A DNA stretch of 64,000 bases from Psychrobacter sanguinis (GTDB taxonomy: Bacteria > Pseudomonadota > Gammaproteobacteria > Pseudomonadales > Moraxellaceae): the NCBI RefSeq assembly GCF_020736705.1, contig NZ_CP085990.1, positions 434,001 through 498,000 on the forward strand. The letters are read 5' to 3'. The notes below the pieces were generated by a model. The model saw nothing but the letters and a program-made list of their open reading frames with translations. It did no database searches and was not told the origin of the DNA. Below, piece by piece: positions 9,596 to 20,065 of this stretch; within the stretch, counting starts at the first letter, position 1; the number at the start of each line of letters is the position of its first letter. The position numbers were made by a program, and so were the translations under genes.

Positions 9596-10723
9596 TTAAT
9601 CAATGGGTCGATTATGGCTAAATGTGGGTAAGTTAGACAGACCTGGCTTCTTATGCATCCATACATAAACTGCTTTACCCGCTAAATTTTCATCAGGCAC
9701 ATAACCCCAGTAACGTCCATCTTCACTGCGATCAGAGTTATCACCCATAACAAAGTAATTACCTTCTGGCACTGTAACCGACCAGTTGCTCGCATGTGTT
9801 ATCGGTTGTTCTAAGAAGTTTGAGTACTCTTCACGAATTAAAGTAGGGGCTAAATAACGACGAAGATACGTGTGCTCACCCAACTTCTCTTGATAATATC
9901 GCGCACCACTTTCTTCTGTCTGTGCGACCACGACCGCATCTTCAGGCGACAAATCCCACTGTCTGCTCGGGTCGCTGCCTTTCACTGGTGTATACAATTG
10001 ATCAGTTAAAGCGGCATCAGCAGTAAATTCTACTTGCTCACTAGGCAGTACATTACCATTTACCGCCAGTTTGCCGTTATTAAAGCTAACCGTATCTCCT
10101 GGTAGACCAATGATACGTTTGATGTAATAAATCTTAGGGTTTTCCGGATATCTAAAAACAACCACATCACCATGCTCTGGCTGACCCACATCAATCACTT
10201 TATTATAAGTCAGCGGTAAGCGAATACCATAAGCATACTTATTAACCGCCACAAAGTCACCAGTATAAAGCGTTGGGACCATCGAGGAAGAAGGTATGTT
10301 AAAAGGTTCAACGATAAATGAGCGTACTACTAATACAATGGCCAATACAGGAAAGTAATCATAAGCCCAACGTACTAAAAAATGCTCATCTGAACTTTTG
10401 GCCAGCTTTTGACTGGTAGCAATATTAGCATGGCGCTTCGCCTCACGATACTCACGCTCTGCCTGCTTAACGGGCATTGGCGCTTCATCTATGGCAATTG
10501 ACTCTAAGGCCTCATCATTATCACTAGTGAGCATGTTGTGTTGAGACAACGACTGAATATAAGCGCTCTTTTTGGCCGCTAGATTTGCTTGAGCTGCCTG
10601 TATTTCTTTCGAGTTACCCGTCTTAGACTTATTGTGCTGCTTAAGCCAGAACTTGTCCAGCAGCCATATCAACCCAAGAATTAAGGTTACTGGCACTAAA
10701 ATTATATTAAAGTCAAAGTCCAT
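9596..10723 (-). CDS. lepB: Signal peptidase I (LepB)
   Basis: LepB removes signal peptides from secreted proteins at the outer face of the inner membrane. The 375-residue protein has one membrane helix at residues 4-22, a long charged cytoplasmic segment, a second helix at about 123-140, then the catalytic Ser147 in PSSSMVPTL and the general base Lys202 in YIKRIIGLPGD. The GDNSDRSEDGRYWG box is near the C-terminus. It is about 50 residues longer than E. coli LepB, mostly because of the cytoplasmic loop (about 30-110). lepA lies immediately upstream, as in E. coli. Confidence 0.96.
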   Translation of the reverse strand: MDFDFNIILVPVTLILGLIWLLDKFWLKQHNKSKTGNSKEIQAAQANLAAKKSAYIQSLSQHNMLTSDNDEALESIAIDEAPMPVKQAEREYREAKRHANIATSQKLAKSSDEHFLVRWAYDYFPVLAIVLVVRSFIVEPFNIPSSSMVPTLYTGDFVAVNKYAYGIRLPLTYNKVIDVGQPEHGDVVVFRYPENPKIYYIKRIIGLPGDTVSFNNGKLAVNGNVLPSEQVEFTADAALTDQLYTPVKGSDPSRQWDLSPEDAVVVAQTEESGARYYQEKLGEHTYLRRYLAPTLIREEYSNFLEQPITHASNWSVTVPEGNYFVMGDNSDRSEDGRYWGYVPDENLAGKAVYVWMHKKPGLSNLPTFSHNRPID

Positions 10724-10922
10724 ACTGCTGCCTTAGCCACGTCATTATTTTCTAAAACTCGATGAAGGTAACTAATATATCCGCCACGCTTCTGCTATTG
10801 ATCGGTTGCTTTTTGTCTTCAGCACAATTCTTTGGCTGACAACGCTTTAGCTGATTGGTAAATCGTATTAATTTGGCCCAAACCTAAAAGGCTTGAGCCA
10901 AGTTTACCGATTATCAATAAGA

Positions 10923-12725
10923 TTATTGATTGTCCACTTGTAACACCGCTAGGAAGGCTTCTTGTGGAATCTCCACACTACCCACCTGCTTCATACGCTT
11001 CTTACCTTCTTTCTGCTTCGACAACAGTTTCTTCTTACGAGAAACGTCACCGCCATAACATTTAGCAAGAACGTCTTTACGCATGGCTTTAACCGTACTA
11101 CGTGCGATAATCTGGCTACCAATAGCCGCTTGAATCGCCACATCAAACATCTGTCTCGGAATCAACTCTTTCATCTTTTCAACGAGTTGGCCACCACGAT
11201 AACGCGCTTGATCTTGGTGGCAAATCATGGCTAAAGCATCAACTTTATCGCCATTAATTAACACATCAACTTTGACCAATTTATCCACTTCATAACGATC
11301 AAATTCATAATCTAAAGAAGCGAAACCACGAGAAACAGATTTTAGACGATCAAAGAAATCCATTACCACTTCACCCAGTGGGATATCGAAAATCAACTGA
11401 ACCTGTTTGCCCATGAAGCGCATATCGACTTGAGTGCCACGGCGTTCCATACACAACGTCATCACGTTACCCAAATAATCTTGGGGTACTAAAATATGAC
11501 AGCGGGCAATGGGTTCGCGGAACTCTTCAACAAAACCAGGATCTGGTAGTCGTGAAGGGTTGTCGACTAGTAAGACTTCCCCATTTTTCTTTTTAATTTG
11601 GTAGATAACCGAGGGCGCAGTGGTAATCAGATCAAGATTGTATTCACGCTCTAAGCGCTCTTGAATGATTTCCATATGTAGCATACCTAGGAAGCCACAA
11701 CGGAAACCAAAGCCTAGAGCATCTGAAGTATCAGGTTCAAAGAACAAAGCAGAGTCATTAATCTGCAGTTTTTGTAACGCTTCACGGAACTTTTCAAAGT
11801 CACTAGAATCTACAGGAAACAGACCGGCATATACCTGCGGCGTAATCTGTTTGAAACCAGGAATTAAGTCAACATCTGGGGTTTTAGCATGAGTAATGGT
11901 ATCCCCCACTGGCGCACCATGAATGTCTTTAATACCGGCAATAACGAAGCCAACTTCCCCTGCCTCTAACTTGCCTGTCTCTAAAGGTTTGGGCGTAAAC
12001 ACCCCGATAGAGGTAACCAAATGCGCATCCATTGTTGACTTGATTAAAATCTTATCGCCTTTATTTATCGTCCCTTGGCGCACGCGCACTAAGGACACAA
12101 CGCCCAGATAATTATCAAACCATGAATCAATAATAAGCGCTTGTAGTGGCGCTTCGCGGTCCCCAGTTGGGGCTGGAATACGTTCTACCAATGCTTCTAA
12201 AAGCTCATCAACGCCTAGGCCTGATTTGGCAGAAACGCGAGGGGCATCCATCGCTTCAATACCGATAATGTCTTCAATCTCTTGAATCACACGTTCAGGC
12301 TCTACTTGCGGTAGGTCAATTTTATTCAGTACCGGCAATACTTCAAGACCTAAATCTACTGCGGTGTAGCAGTTAGCCACCGACTGAGCTTCTACCCCTT
12401 GTGCAGCATCCACTACCAATAGAGCACCTTCACAAGCGGCCAAAGAACGAGACACTTCATAAGAGAAGTCAACGTGACCTGGCGTATCAATGAAGTTAAG
12501 CTGATAGCGCTCACCATTGGGGTGATCATAATACAAGGTTACGGATTGCGCTTTAATGGTAATGCCACGCTCACGTTCAATATCCATTGAATCTAAGACT
12601 TGAGCCTGCATTTCACGATCCTGCAGCGCACCACAAGTCTGAATAAAACGATCGGCCAAGGTAGATTTACCATGGTCAATATGGGCGATGATTGAGAAGT
12701 TTCGAATGTTTGATAATGCGGTCAC
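10923..12725 (-). CDS. lepA: Elongation factor 4 (LepA)
   Basis: LepA is a translational GTPase that promotes ribosome back-translocation or assists initiation and 30S biogenesis. The 600-residue protein carries AHIDHGKST, the ERGITIKAQ switch, [19 protein letters not shown] and the LepA-specific C-terminal domain ending in the basic segment [18 protein letters not shown]. The start is a GTG at 12725. An in-frame stop lies only a few codons upstream and no ATG is available before the conserved [13 protein letters not shown] segment. It is the first gene of the lepA-lepB-rnc-era-recO-pdxJ block. Confidence 0.97.
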   Translation of the reverse strand: MTALSNIRNFSIIAHIDHGKSTLADRFIQTCGALQDREMQAQVLDSMDIERERGITIKAQSVTLYYDHPNGERYQLNFIDTPGHVDFSYEVSRSLAACEGALLVVDAAQGVEAQSVANCYTAVDLGLEVLPVLNKIDLPQVEPERVIQEIEDIIGIEAMDAPRVSAKSGLGVDELLEALVERIPAPTGDREAPLQALIIDSWFDNYLGVVSLVRVRQGTINKGDKILIKSTMDAHLVTSIGVFTPKPLETGKLEAGEVGFVIAGIKDIHGAPVGDTITHAKTPDVDLIPGFKQITPQVYAGLFPVDSSDFEKFREALQKLQINDSALFFEPDTSDALGFGFRCGFLGMLHMEIIQERLEREYNLDLITTAPSVIYQIKKKNGEVLLVDNPSRLPDPGFVEEFREPIARCHILVPQDYLGNVMTLCMERRGTQVDMRFMGKQVQLIFDIPLGEVVMDFFDRLKSVSRGFASLDYEFDRYEVDKLVKVDVLINGDKVDALAMICHQDQARYRGGQLVEKMKELIPRQMFDVAIQAAIGSQIIARSTVKAMRKDVLAKCYGGDVSRKKKLLSKQKEGKKRMKQVGSVEIPQEAFLAVLQVDNQ

Positions 12726-12915
12726 GTCTTGCGGCTACCTAGTTGTTGAGTTCATTTATAAAAACAAAAATGAAGTAATAAATATATTAAGGTGATCTAT
12801 TCTATCAGCTTTAAGCGGGCTTGTAAGTGATAGAAATGCAATGCTAATTGACAGTGGTCAAAATAGAGCTGTTTGAGTGCTATGGTTAGATTCTGCCCTC
12901 TTATACTGCAAAATT

Positions 12916-12987
12916 TTAACAGTCGTTTGTCTGGCAACATTAACAGCTTTTTAGCTTGCAAGGTTAATAGTTTTTTACCTGACAAGG
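12916..12987. repeat. Three degenerate copies of a 24-nt unit
   Basis: Copies at 12916-12939, 12940-12963 and 12964-12987 each begin TTAA(C/T)AG and end near G(G/C)CAA or GACAAGG. Because 24 is divisible by 3, the minus strand can be read as an octapeptide repeat (KKLLTLQA, KKLLMLPD, KRLLKF). That reading has only a TTG start and no ribosome site, so I do not call it a gene. The rest of the spacer 12726-13041 shows nothing clear. Confidence 0.75.
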
Positions 12988-13041
12988 CGAATGGTTAACG
13001 ACGTGTTTGAAAAGAGGGAGGCTAACAAAACGATGAGACAT

Positions 13042-13086
13042 AAAAAAAGCCAACTACTTAGCATAATAGGGCAAAGTAATCGGCTA
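13042..13086 (-). terminator. Terminator after tRNA-Met
   Basis: On the minus strand AGCCGATTACTT pairs with AAGTAGTTGGCT (12 bp with two G-U pairs) and is followed by seven T, about 26 nt past the tRNA 3' end. Confidence 0.75.
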
Positions 13087-13111
13087 TTTTAGGCGCTAAT
13101 GGCCAAATATA

Positions 13112-13188
13112 TGGTGGCGATGAAGAGACTTGAACTCTTGACCTCACGATTATGAGTCGTGCGCTCTAACCAGCTGAGCTACATCGCC
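13112..13188 (-). tRNA. tRNA-Met (anticodon CAT)
   Basis: This is a 77-nt cloverleaf with acceptor stem GGCGATG/CATCGCC, discriminator A and an encoded CCA. The D arm is AGCTCAGCTGGTTAGAGC, the anticodon stem CACGA/TCGTG holds loop CTCATAA, and the T loop is TTCAAGT. Anticodon CAT with an ordinary acceptor start suggests elongator methionine. A lysidine-modified isoleucine tRNA shares this anticodon, so that alternative is not fully excluded. Confidence 0.93.
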
Positions 13189-13340
13189 ATTTGAGGGCGG
13201 TATTATCCCTAAAACATTGTTAGCCGTCAACCCCTAAAAGCAAAAAAATTGAAAATAATTTCAAATTAAGGGGTAGTCTCTGCTATTTCATTAGCAAGTG
13301 GCTATTATATACGCTTTTTTTAAAGTAAGCATAAAAGATT

Positions 13341-13709
<369 letters not shown>

Positions 13710-13731
13710 CGGCAGATTATAGCAGACCCAT

Positions 13732-13767
13732 AAAAAAACAGCCACTACTTTAATCAATAGTGACTGT
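13732..13767 (-). terminator. Terminator after the MliC-like gene
   Basis: On the minus strand ACAG and CACTA segments pair with TAGTG and CTGT, with one internal mismatch, and are followed by seven T. It ends transcription from the lipoprotein gene before rnpB. Confidence 0.75.
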
Positions 13768-13934
13768 CATCGTATATTTTTAAGGTCTAGGAGAGCCTTT
13801 AAGGACAATTAATAGCTGATCTAGTTTCGATTGTCCTTAAAAAAATATTGTCTTTAAAGGAAATAAAGATAGACATATTTTAAGTTATTTAGCTGTCTAC
13901 CTATGCTCTCTTATTAGTCTATAGTTTCATTGAT

Positions 13935-14330
13935 CTATGATTGACGCTCGCATTTAACCGCGTATTCAGTGCCGTCTGCCCATTTCAATCGCATGATACC
14001 TAGATCACCTTTGGTATGCCAGTCATAAGTAATGTTTTGGCTAGCGTTATTGACATAGCGTGAACCTGAACCTGAAGTGGCAATATCCATAACTATCGTT
14101 TGGTTGTTCCAGTTGGCTTTAGGTAGGCTAGCAGTTAACGTAGCTTGTTCGCCATCTATAGAATACTTTGGCATAACGGTGGCATTGTCTTCACAAACAA
14201 AACGCTCAGGTGCCATGCGGTCATAAGCTTTATTAGTGGTTTGAGTTTGAGTCTGAACCGCAGTCGTTGGACTAGTTGCACAAGCAGCAACTACTAAGCT
14301 TAGCGGTAATAACGTCAGTAATTTTTTCAT
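13935..14330 (-). CDS. Lipoprotein with MliC-like lysozyme-inhibitor domain
   Basis: This is a probable periplasmic or outer-membrane-anchored inhibitor of c-type lysozyme. The start is taken at the ATG at 14330, because GGAG lies 6 nt upstream; an ATG at 14342 overlaps that ribosome site and is unlikely. The N-terminus MKKLLTLLPLSLVVAAC is a lipoprotein signal with lipobox VAAC. After a Thr/Gln-rich linker, the segment FVCEDNATVMPKYS, the GSRYVNN turn and YDWHTKGDLGIMRL match the MliC/PliC pattern, with two Cys placed to bridge the domain ends. The family call is by motif recognition only. Confidence 0.72.
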   Translation of the reverse strand: MKKLLTLLPLSLVVAACATSPTTAVQTQTQTTNKAYDRMAPERFVCEDNATVMPKYSIDGEQATLTASLPKANWNNQTIVMDIATSGSGSRYVNNASQNITYDWHTKGDLGIMRLKWADGTEYAVKCERQS

Positions 14331-14712
14331 AAAAAACTCCAATAGTTTTATTAGTGAGACAAAATTGAGAAGGAGCCAGAATCTTTCGATTCTAAGCTCC
14401 CCTACATGGGATAATAGAAAGTGAATATTTTTAAATATTTTCTTATAAGGTTTCGTTGAATGAATTGAATCTTATGCCAAAACTTAAGTCATACAGTTAA
14501 GTCTTATAAGACTTAACCTTAAACCACATAAGCCAACCGAAAAATAAGCTTGTTATCATTATAAGAGTGCATTTCTCACTGTCTGTTACCTCTTGTGGTT
14601 CAAATTAGTATTCTCTTAACGTTTTTGATTAAATTATGTAACAAAATAAAATCTTGTGAGTTTCTGTTCTTACTATTTCTGCTTATTTCTTTTTTTCTAA
14701 TAATTTAATGGC

Positions 14713-15318
14713 CTAATAGCCATAAGTGCGTTGTAACTCTTGCAGTGCACGCTCTAAGTTATTGATACGCTGAGTGGTGTTTTTAATTCTTTCAGACAAT
14801 CCATTCTGATACTCTGTAACTCCAGATTGGCTGCTTAAGGCTACGCTATGACGCTTGAGCAACTTGTCATACTGCTGTTGGTAGCTGTTTAAACGCTCTT
14901 GTTCAATGCTCAGTTGTTTACTTAATGAGTAGAAACTGCGCCCATCTGCATTAATGCGTTCAAGGTTTGGGGTTACCTGCGCAGGACACACTGGGGTCAT
15001 TTGCTCGCCTCTACGCCCAATCTGATAGGCATGGGTTTCAGTACAGTACTTTTTTAACCCTTCCTGTCTGCCCTGTTCCCACGCTGCATAATCCGTCGCT
15101 ACCCCTACCTTAGAACACGCTTTGTTGTGACTACTCAGGTAATCTGCTGGCCTACCCGCGGCACCATCCGTAAATCCAACGGCTTGCCAGTTGCCGGTTA
15201 AACATTCTTGCTTTGAGAGGGTGGCACAACCTGATAGCAGTGACACACACCCAGCCGTCATTATCGCGGCTAAATAGCCTGCTCTACCCGTGCTTAATGT
15301 AAAACAGCTTAGCGTCAT
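14713..15318 (-). CDS. DUF2799 lipoprotein with coiled-coil tail
   Basis: This is an outer-membrane-type lipoprotein of unknown function. The ATG at 15318 is chosen because AAGGAAG precedes it by about 7 nt; an upstream TTG at 15345 has no ribosome site. The signal ends at the lipobox LLSGC. The mature part begins with the DUF2799 pattern (ECLTGNWQAVGFTDGAAGR, AAWEQGRQEGLKKYC, AYQIGRRGE). The C-terminal third (ISIEQERL to LQELQRTYGY) is predicted coiled coil. The spacers on either side (14331-14712 and the terminator region beyond 15318) hold no other gene that I can see. Confidence 0.75.
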   Translation of the reverse strand: MTLSCFTLSTGRAGYLAAIMTAGCVSLLSGCATLSKQECLTGNWQAVGFTDGAAGRPADYLSSHNKACSKVGVATDYAAWEQGRQEGLKKYCTETHAYQIGRRGEQMTPVCPAQVTPNLERINADGRSFYSLSKQLSIEQERLNSYQQQYDKLLKRHSVALSSQSGVTEYQNGLSERIKNTTQRINNLERALQELQRTYGY

Positions 15319-15380
15319 AACCTTACTTCCTTTAGAGATTGGCAATAAATTATTGTTTGTTAGAATTTATACCATAAAAA

Positions 15381-15425
15381 ATGAGCCTGAAATTTAATCT
15401 TATAAAGATTTATTTTCAGGCTCAT
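15381..15425 (-). terminator. Terminator after nhaA
   Basis: ATGAGCCTGAAA pairs with TTTCAGGCTCAT, and the minus-strand side continues into a T run. It lies about 105 nt past the nhaA stop codon. Confidence 0.8.
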
Positions 15426-15531
15426 AAGTAGCATATTAATGGCAACTAATGTCGGTTTCACTGACACTGAACCACTTAATCTCGCTCAGTATAAATTAAA
15501 CCTTAAAAGGGCTCAGAGCTTCTATAACTTT

Positions 15532-16728
15532 TTATAACTTAGTTAAATCCAAACTTGAGACGGTCACATCATCTTTTAAAGTACGTTTCAATAATACGTA
15601 CCCAGCAATACCAGAGATGATAGACCCTAAAATAATACCCAAGCGTGGATCAAAGCCATCTGTGTTGCCTGAGAATGCTAATCCACTGATAAACAAACTC
15701 ATGGTAAAGCCAACTCCACACAGTAATGACACTCCATAAATTTGCTTAAAGTCGGTACCGCTCGGCAGCTTAGCCATTCCAGCTTTAATGATGGCCCAAG
15801 TCATTAGCATAATACCCACTTGCTTACCTATAAATAAGCCTGCAGCGATACCGAAAGGTACGCTATGCAGTAGCTGGCCAAAGCCTGCTCCTTGCAATGA
15901 GATACCGGCATTAACAAAAGCAAATAGCGGCAAAATAGCGAAGGCTACTGTGCCATGTAAGTCATGCTCTAAATCTTCTAAAGGCGAATGTTCCGGATCA
16001 TCCGCATTGACCATAGGAATAAACAAAGCCAGTACCACGCCGGCCAATGTCGCATGAATTCCCGACTTAAGCACTGCAATCCACATGATGATACCAAAGA
16101 TCAAATAAGGAGTAATCGAGGTAACATTGCGTTTATTTAGCAAGTACAAGAATGGCAAACATAGCCCTGCTACGGCCAATGATACAAAGGATAAATCACT
16201 GGTGTAAAATAGAGCAATAATTAAGATAGCACCGATATCATCAAAAATAGCGATAGAGACTAGAAATATCTTTAGCGAATTAGGCACTCGGCTGCCGAGC
16301 AAACTCAAGATACCAATGGCGAAGGCAATATCTGTTGCGGCGGGGATTGCCCAACCTGCTAAATATTCAGGATTGTTATGGTTAAAAGCCACATAGACTA
16401 AAGCGGGAGCTATCATCCCTCCTATGGCTGCTGCTGCTGGTAACACTATCTGATTAATATTGGACAGCTCACCTATGAGCACCTCTCGCTTGAGCTCTAG
16501 ACCCACTAAGAAGAAGAATATCGCCATTAGCCCATCATTAATCCAGTGATGCGCATCTTTGTCAATAATAAGACTTCCTATCTGCACAACCACTGGGGCA
16601 TGAATAAAGGACTCATACCAGTCATGCAAAGGTGAGTTAGCAACAATCATTGCTGCAATGGCAGCGATGGCCAGTACAATCCCGCCTGCCGCCTCATACT
16701 CAAAGAATTTTTTTAGTTTTTGAAACAC
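15532..16728 (-). CDS. nhaA: Na+/H+ antiporter NhaA
   Basis: NhaA exchanges two protons for one sodium or lithium ion across the inner membrane and maintains pH and sodium homeostasis. The 398-residue protein has the N-terminal signature [10 protein letters not shown], the [18 protein letters not shown] segment, the TDIAFAIG region and the essential paired aspartates in [16 protein letters not shown]. About 12 hydrophobic helices are apparent. The start is a GTG at 16728 with AGGA about 7 nt upstream. It is transcribed alone, with terminators flanking. A sodium-handling role fits a marine or salt-tolerant organism. Confidence 0.96.
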   Translation of the reverse strand: MFQKLKKFFEYEAAGGIVLAIAAIAAMIVANSPLHDWYESFIHAPVVVQIGSLIIDKDAHHWINDGLMAIFFFLVGLELKREVLIGELSNINQIVLPAAAAIGGMIAPALVYVAFNHNNPEYLAGWAIPAATDIAFAIGILSLLGSRVPNSLKIFLVSIAIFDDIGAILIIALFYTSDLSFVSLAVAGLCLPFLYLLNKRNVTSITPYLIFGIIMWIAVLKSGIHATLAGVVLALFIPMVNADDPEHSPLEDLEHDLHGTVAFAILPLFAFVNAGISLQGAGFGQLLHSVPFGIAAGLFIGKQVGIMLMTWAIIKAGMAKLPSGTDFKQIYGVSLLCGVGFTMSLFISGLAFSGNTDGFDPRLGIILGSIISGIAGYVLLKRTLKDDVTVSSLDLTKL

Positions 16729-16953
16729 AATGCTTCCTCACTATCTTGCTAATGGGCCAATCTAGTAACCCACCAAACTATTTAATTTATTAATTTGTCT
16801 TTATACATTTCGCATTTATGGTAGCAGAAAAGTCTCCTATATCGAGATAAAATTTGAAATCTATAACGCTTAATACGTCAACGCTTACCTGACTGACCTG
16901 TTTAAGCCCCTGCTTTTTTTAGCATAGATTGTCCAGAAACAAAGCAATGTGTC

Positions 16954-16982
16954 AGGTTCTGACTTTTAGTGCGTGCTATAAT
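16954..16982 (+). promoter_or_regulatory. Extended -10 promoter for the TauE/SafE gene
   Basis: TGCTATAAT (TATAAT at 16977-16982) is an extended -10 element about 115 nt upstream of the permease gene. The -35 region is poor, as is usual for this promoter class. The remainder of the 16729-17098 spacer shows no gene. Confidence 0.55.
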
Positions 16983-17098
16983 TCGGCGCTTATGTGGCGA
17001 CCGCCCAAACGTTAGTTTTATGCTCTTATTTTTTGCGCTTAATTTTTGAGAGGGTGCTGAAAAAGTTACCTACTTAACCTGATTATTGGATATCACGT

Positions 17099-17854
17099 AT
17101 GGATTTATCCTTAACCCTTGAAGTTATTTTAATGTTAACGGCTGTGGCCGCTGTCGCCGGTTTTATCGACGCCATTGCAGGTGGTGGCGGTTTATTAACC
17201 ATTCCTGCTATGTTATTGGCCAATATCCCGCCCGTTTTAACCTTAGGTACCAATAAACTACAAGCAGCTTCTGGCGCCTTAACTGCTTCTATCACAATGA
17301 TAAAAAAAGGCGTGGTCTCGCCATCAAAGATGAAATTGGCCATTGCGGGTGCTTTTATCGGCTCAGTTCTCGGTACCATTGCTGTACAGATGTCTCCCCC
17401 TGATATGCTAGAAAAGCTTATCCCATTTTTGATTGCGGCTATCGGTATCTATACCTTATTTGCGCCAAGTTTAGGTGAAGTAGAAGCGGAGCCAAGAGTA
17501 TCAGAGTCTACTTGGCAACGAGTGGTCGCCCCTTTAATCGGATTTTATGATGGCTATGTTGGTCCAGGTACCGGTATGTTTTTTGCTTTAGGTAATGTGG
17601 CATTACGTGGTAGACAAATCATCGCTGCTACAGGGGCGGCAAAAGTATTAAACCTATCTACCAATATCGCTTCCCTTATTTTCTTTATTATCGGTGGCAA
17701 TGTGCTGTGGAAAGTAGGCCTAGCGATGATGGTCGGACAAACCATAGGCGCTTATGCAGGCTCACATATGGTGGTAAAAGGCGGTAGTAAAATTATTCGC
17801 CCGGTGATTGTTCTGGTTTGTTTGGCCATGGTTACCAAATATATGATGGGCTAA
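17099..17854 (+). CDS. Sulfite exporter TauE/SafE family permease (YfcA-like)
   Basis: This is an inner-membrane permease of the TSUP family, whose members move sulfonates, sulfite or related anions. The 251-residue protein has about eight hydrophobic helices and the two family signature repeats: AGFIDAIAGGGGLLTIPAML with GTNKLQAASGA in the N-terminal half, and GFYDGYVGPGTGMFFALG with GAAKVLNLSTNIAS in the C-terminal half. Length and repeat pattern match YfcA-type members. The substrate cannot be read from sequence. It is single, bounded by a strong terminator shared with the convergent symporter gene. Confidence 0.88.
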   Translation: MDLSLTLEVILMLTAVAAVAGFIDAIAGGGGLLTIPAMLLANIPPVLTLGTNKLQAASGALTASITMIKKGVVSPSKMKLAIAGAFIGSVLGTIAVQMSPPDMLEKLIPFLIAAIGIYTLFAPSLGEVEAEPRVSESTWQRVVAPLIGFYDGYVGPGTGMFFALGNVALRGRQIIAATGAAKVLNLSTNIASLIFFIIGGNVLWKVGLAMMVGQTIGAYAGSHMVVKGGSKIIRPVIVLVCLAMVTKYMMG

Positions 17855-17934
17855 ATAGCCAGTTATCGCTATTTTACGTTCTAAAATAAAACTCTTTGAC
17901 ACATATTACGTAACAGACATTAATTAACGAATAT

Positions 17935-17967
17935 AAAAAAGCCCCAACTTGATATTGGGGCTTTTTT
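17935..17967 (+). terminator. Bidirectional terminator
   Basis: AAAAAAGCCCCAA and TTGGGGCTTTTTT form a perfect stem between the convergent TauE/SafE and symporter genes. The A and T runs on both sides allow termination in either direction. Confidence 0.93.
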
Positions 17968-18023
17968 AGGTATCATAATTTTAAATGATAACTTTATAGC
18001 AGATATCGCTTGGTCAATGAGCC

Positions 18024-19397
18024 CTAGCGCTTATTCAAATCATCATATTCACTGCCCATGATGCCATCACTCATGACATGAGCAAACTCTTGCTCACTTT
18101 CTGGGTCAATGTGACCATCAAACACATCTTTGGTGCCCGCTTCTGGGTCATTATAGACATCTAAGTCCATTTTGCCTTCCGCTTTTGCCACAATAGCGGT
18201 TACAGCAGCATCACCACCAACGTTTACGGCGGTACGTAACATATCAAGCAAACGGTCAACACCTAAGATCAGACCGATACCTTCGATGGGCAGACCCACT
18301 TGAGCAAATACCATTGAAAGCATAATTAAGCCCACACCAGGTACCCCTGCAGTACCTACAGAAGCCAGTACTGACATTAAGATAACCATTAAGTACTGGC
18401 CCGCACTTAAATCTATACCGTATAAATTGGCGATAAAGATAGTGGCTGTACCTTGCATAATGGCGGTACCATCCATGTTGATGGTCGCACCAAAAGGAAT
18501 GGTAAATGAAGCCACAGAGTTATCAACACCCATACGCTTGGTTACGGTACGTAAGCTAACTGGAATAGTGGCGTTTGAGCTTGAAGTACTAAAAGCAAAA
18601 ATCTGCACTTCACGCATTTTGGCTAAGAAAGTTCTTACCGACAGTCCTGAAGTAAGCTTTAGGATAATCATCATGGTCACAAAGAAGTGGAAAGCCAAAG
18701 AGCCTACCAATACGGCCACATAACCGAATAATGACACCATCAATTCTAAGCCTAAATCTGACATGGCTATTACTAACAGCGCAAATACACCGTATGGTGC
18801 CAGGTTCATAATGATGGTTACCATTTTTAAGATAACTTCATTGATCAGTTCTAGACTCTGGACCAAACCTTTAGCAGGCTTACCTACCATCAGAATACTA
18901 ATACCAATTAAAATGGCAAAGAAGATGATAGACAGCATATCGCCATTGGCCATAGCACTAATCGGGTTAGATGGAATGATATTTGAGAAAACGTCAATTA
19001 AAGGCGGTGCATCTTTGGCTTCAAAAGCGTTCTCAGGCTTAAGGTTCATCCCTTTACCAATGCCAAATATTGAGCCAAGACCAATGGCTGTTGCAATGGC
19101 AATTGCGGTAGTGAACATATAGATAAAAAAGGTCTTAGTACCAATACGACCTAGCAAACGGATGTCACCAATACCACACACCCCACAGATAAGTGAGATT
19201 AGCACTAAGGGTACAACCAACATTTTTAACGAGTTAACAAACAGCTTACCGACAATACTAAATAAGCCATTTACTAAATAAGTGTTAACGAAACTACCTT
19301 CGGCATTTAAGCCGGTATAGTTAAAAATTAGTCCTAGAATGATACCTAGTACCATTGCGACCAGAATCTTACTGGTCAAACCCATATTTTTCCACAT
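18024..19397 (-). CDS. Dicarboxylate/amino acid:cation symporter (DAACS family)
   Basis: This is an inner-membrane secondary transporter that couples uptake of glutamate, aspartate, serine or C4-dicarboxylates to Na+ or H+. The ATG at 19397 is chosen because GAGG lies 8 nt upstream; a TTG 33 nt earlier has none. The roughly 457-residue protein has about eight helices with family motifs: the serine-rich hairpin STSSSNATIP, the cation site NMDGTA in FGATINMDGTAIMQ, and GTAGVPGVG. A hydrophilic acidic C-terminal tail of about 40 residues is longer than usual. The substrate is not determined. Confidence 0.9.
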   Translation of the reverse strand: MWKNMGLTSKILVAMVLGIILGLIFNYTGLNAEGSFVNTYLVNGLFSIVGKLFVNSLKMLVVPLVLISLICGVCGIGDIRLLGRIGTKTFFIYMFTTAIAIATAIGLGSIFGIGKGMNLKPENAFEAKDAPPLIDVFSNIIPSNPISAMANGDMLSIIFFAILIGISILMVGKPAKGLVQSLELINEVILKMVTIIMNLAPYGVFALLVIAMSDLGLELMVSLFGYVAVLVGSLAFHFFVTMMIILKLTSGLSVRTFLAKMREVQIFAFSTSSSNATIPVSLRTVTKRMGVDNSVASFTIPFGATINMDGTAIMQGTATIFIANLYGIDLSAGQYLMVILMSVLASVGTAGVPGVGLIMLSMVFAQVGLPIEGIGLILGVDRLLDMLRTAVNVGGDAAVTAIVAKAEGKMDLDVYNDPEAGTKDVFDGHIDPESEQEFAHVMSDGIMGSEYDDLNKR

Positions 19398-20065
19398 AGC
19401 TTTATCCTCAATGCATAACCCTATAAGCAAGTGCCTTAATCTGTGAGCACACTTGCTATCTCAGAATACTTGTTTAAAAGGGAGATGCTGAATTCATTCA
19501 TTAGCACAGCAGCGGGGACAGAAAAAACGTCGTTTATGGCTTAACGGCCCTCTTGTTTTTTCACTCTGCTATAGACAATTTCACTATGATTAACTGCTTT
19601 ACTGATTTTTACGTTTCTCATTATCTAACGTTGACAATAGAAATAATTGTCATAAAAACAAAGCAGCTATCCATCTTCCTTGTGAGTTTTGAGTCACAGC
19701 AATCAAAGGAATTAACGTTCATTAAGGGGTTATCAGCAATTTCAATAAATAAAGATTCAGGCCAATATTTCTCAACTAATAGTTACTCTAATGTAAATCT
19801 ATGTGACTCGTCAGTATGCGCTCAATATAAAGTAAAAGTTACCCTTACCGCAAGTAATTTTTATGATACCTATTCTCAAAGGTTATTATTGACAGGTCAA
19901 ACGAACACTTTTTTCACTAAATAGAACGATATGAACGTTAAATTAAAGACATGATCTGACCACTTTTACCCATTTAAAGATTAGCACGGGATTAAGCGGA
20001 TGAATCTATCTTACCTAATAGGTTAGAATAGAGGCCTCAACAATTAAATAAAACGATTTGAAATT
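19398..20065. other. AT-rich spacer upstream of metR with no supported gene
   Basis: This 670-bp gap lies between the symporter gene and metR. The longest open frame (19553-19924, plus strand) opens with a TTG, has its first ATG at 19586 without a ribosome site, and encodes no motif I recognise. It could be a decayed gene or chance. Confidence 0.4.

Noticed and set aside
12797..12985. Short open frame with an octapeptide repeat upstream of lepA
   Set aside because: It has a TTG start, no ribosome site, and is explained by a 24-nt tandem repeat that happens to keep frame.
19553..19924. Open frame of about 120 codons between the symporter gene and metR
   Set aside because: It opens with TTG, has no ribosome site at its first ATG, and shows no recognisable domain. 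Kept only as a note on the spacer.
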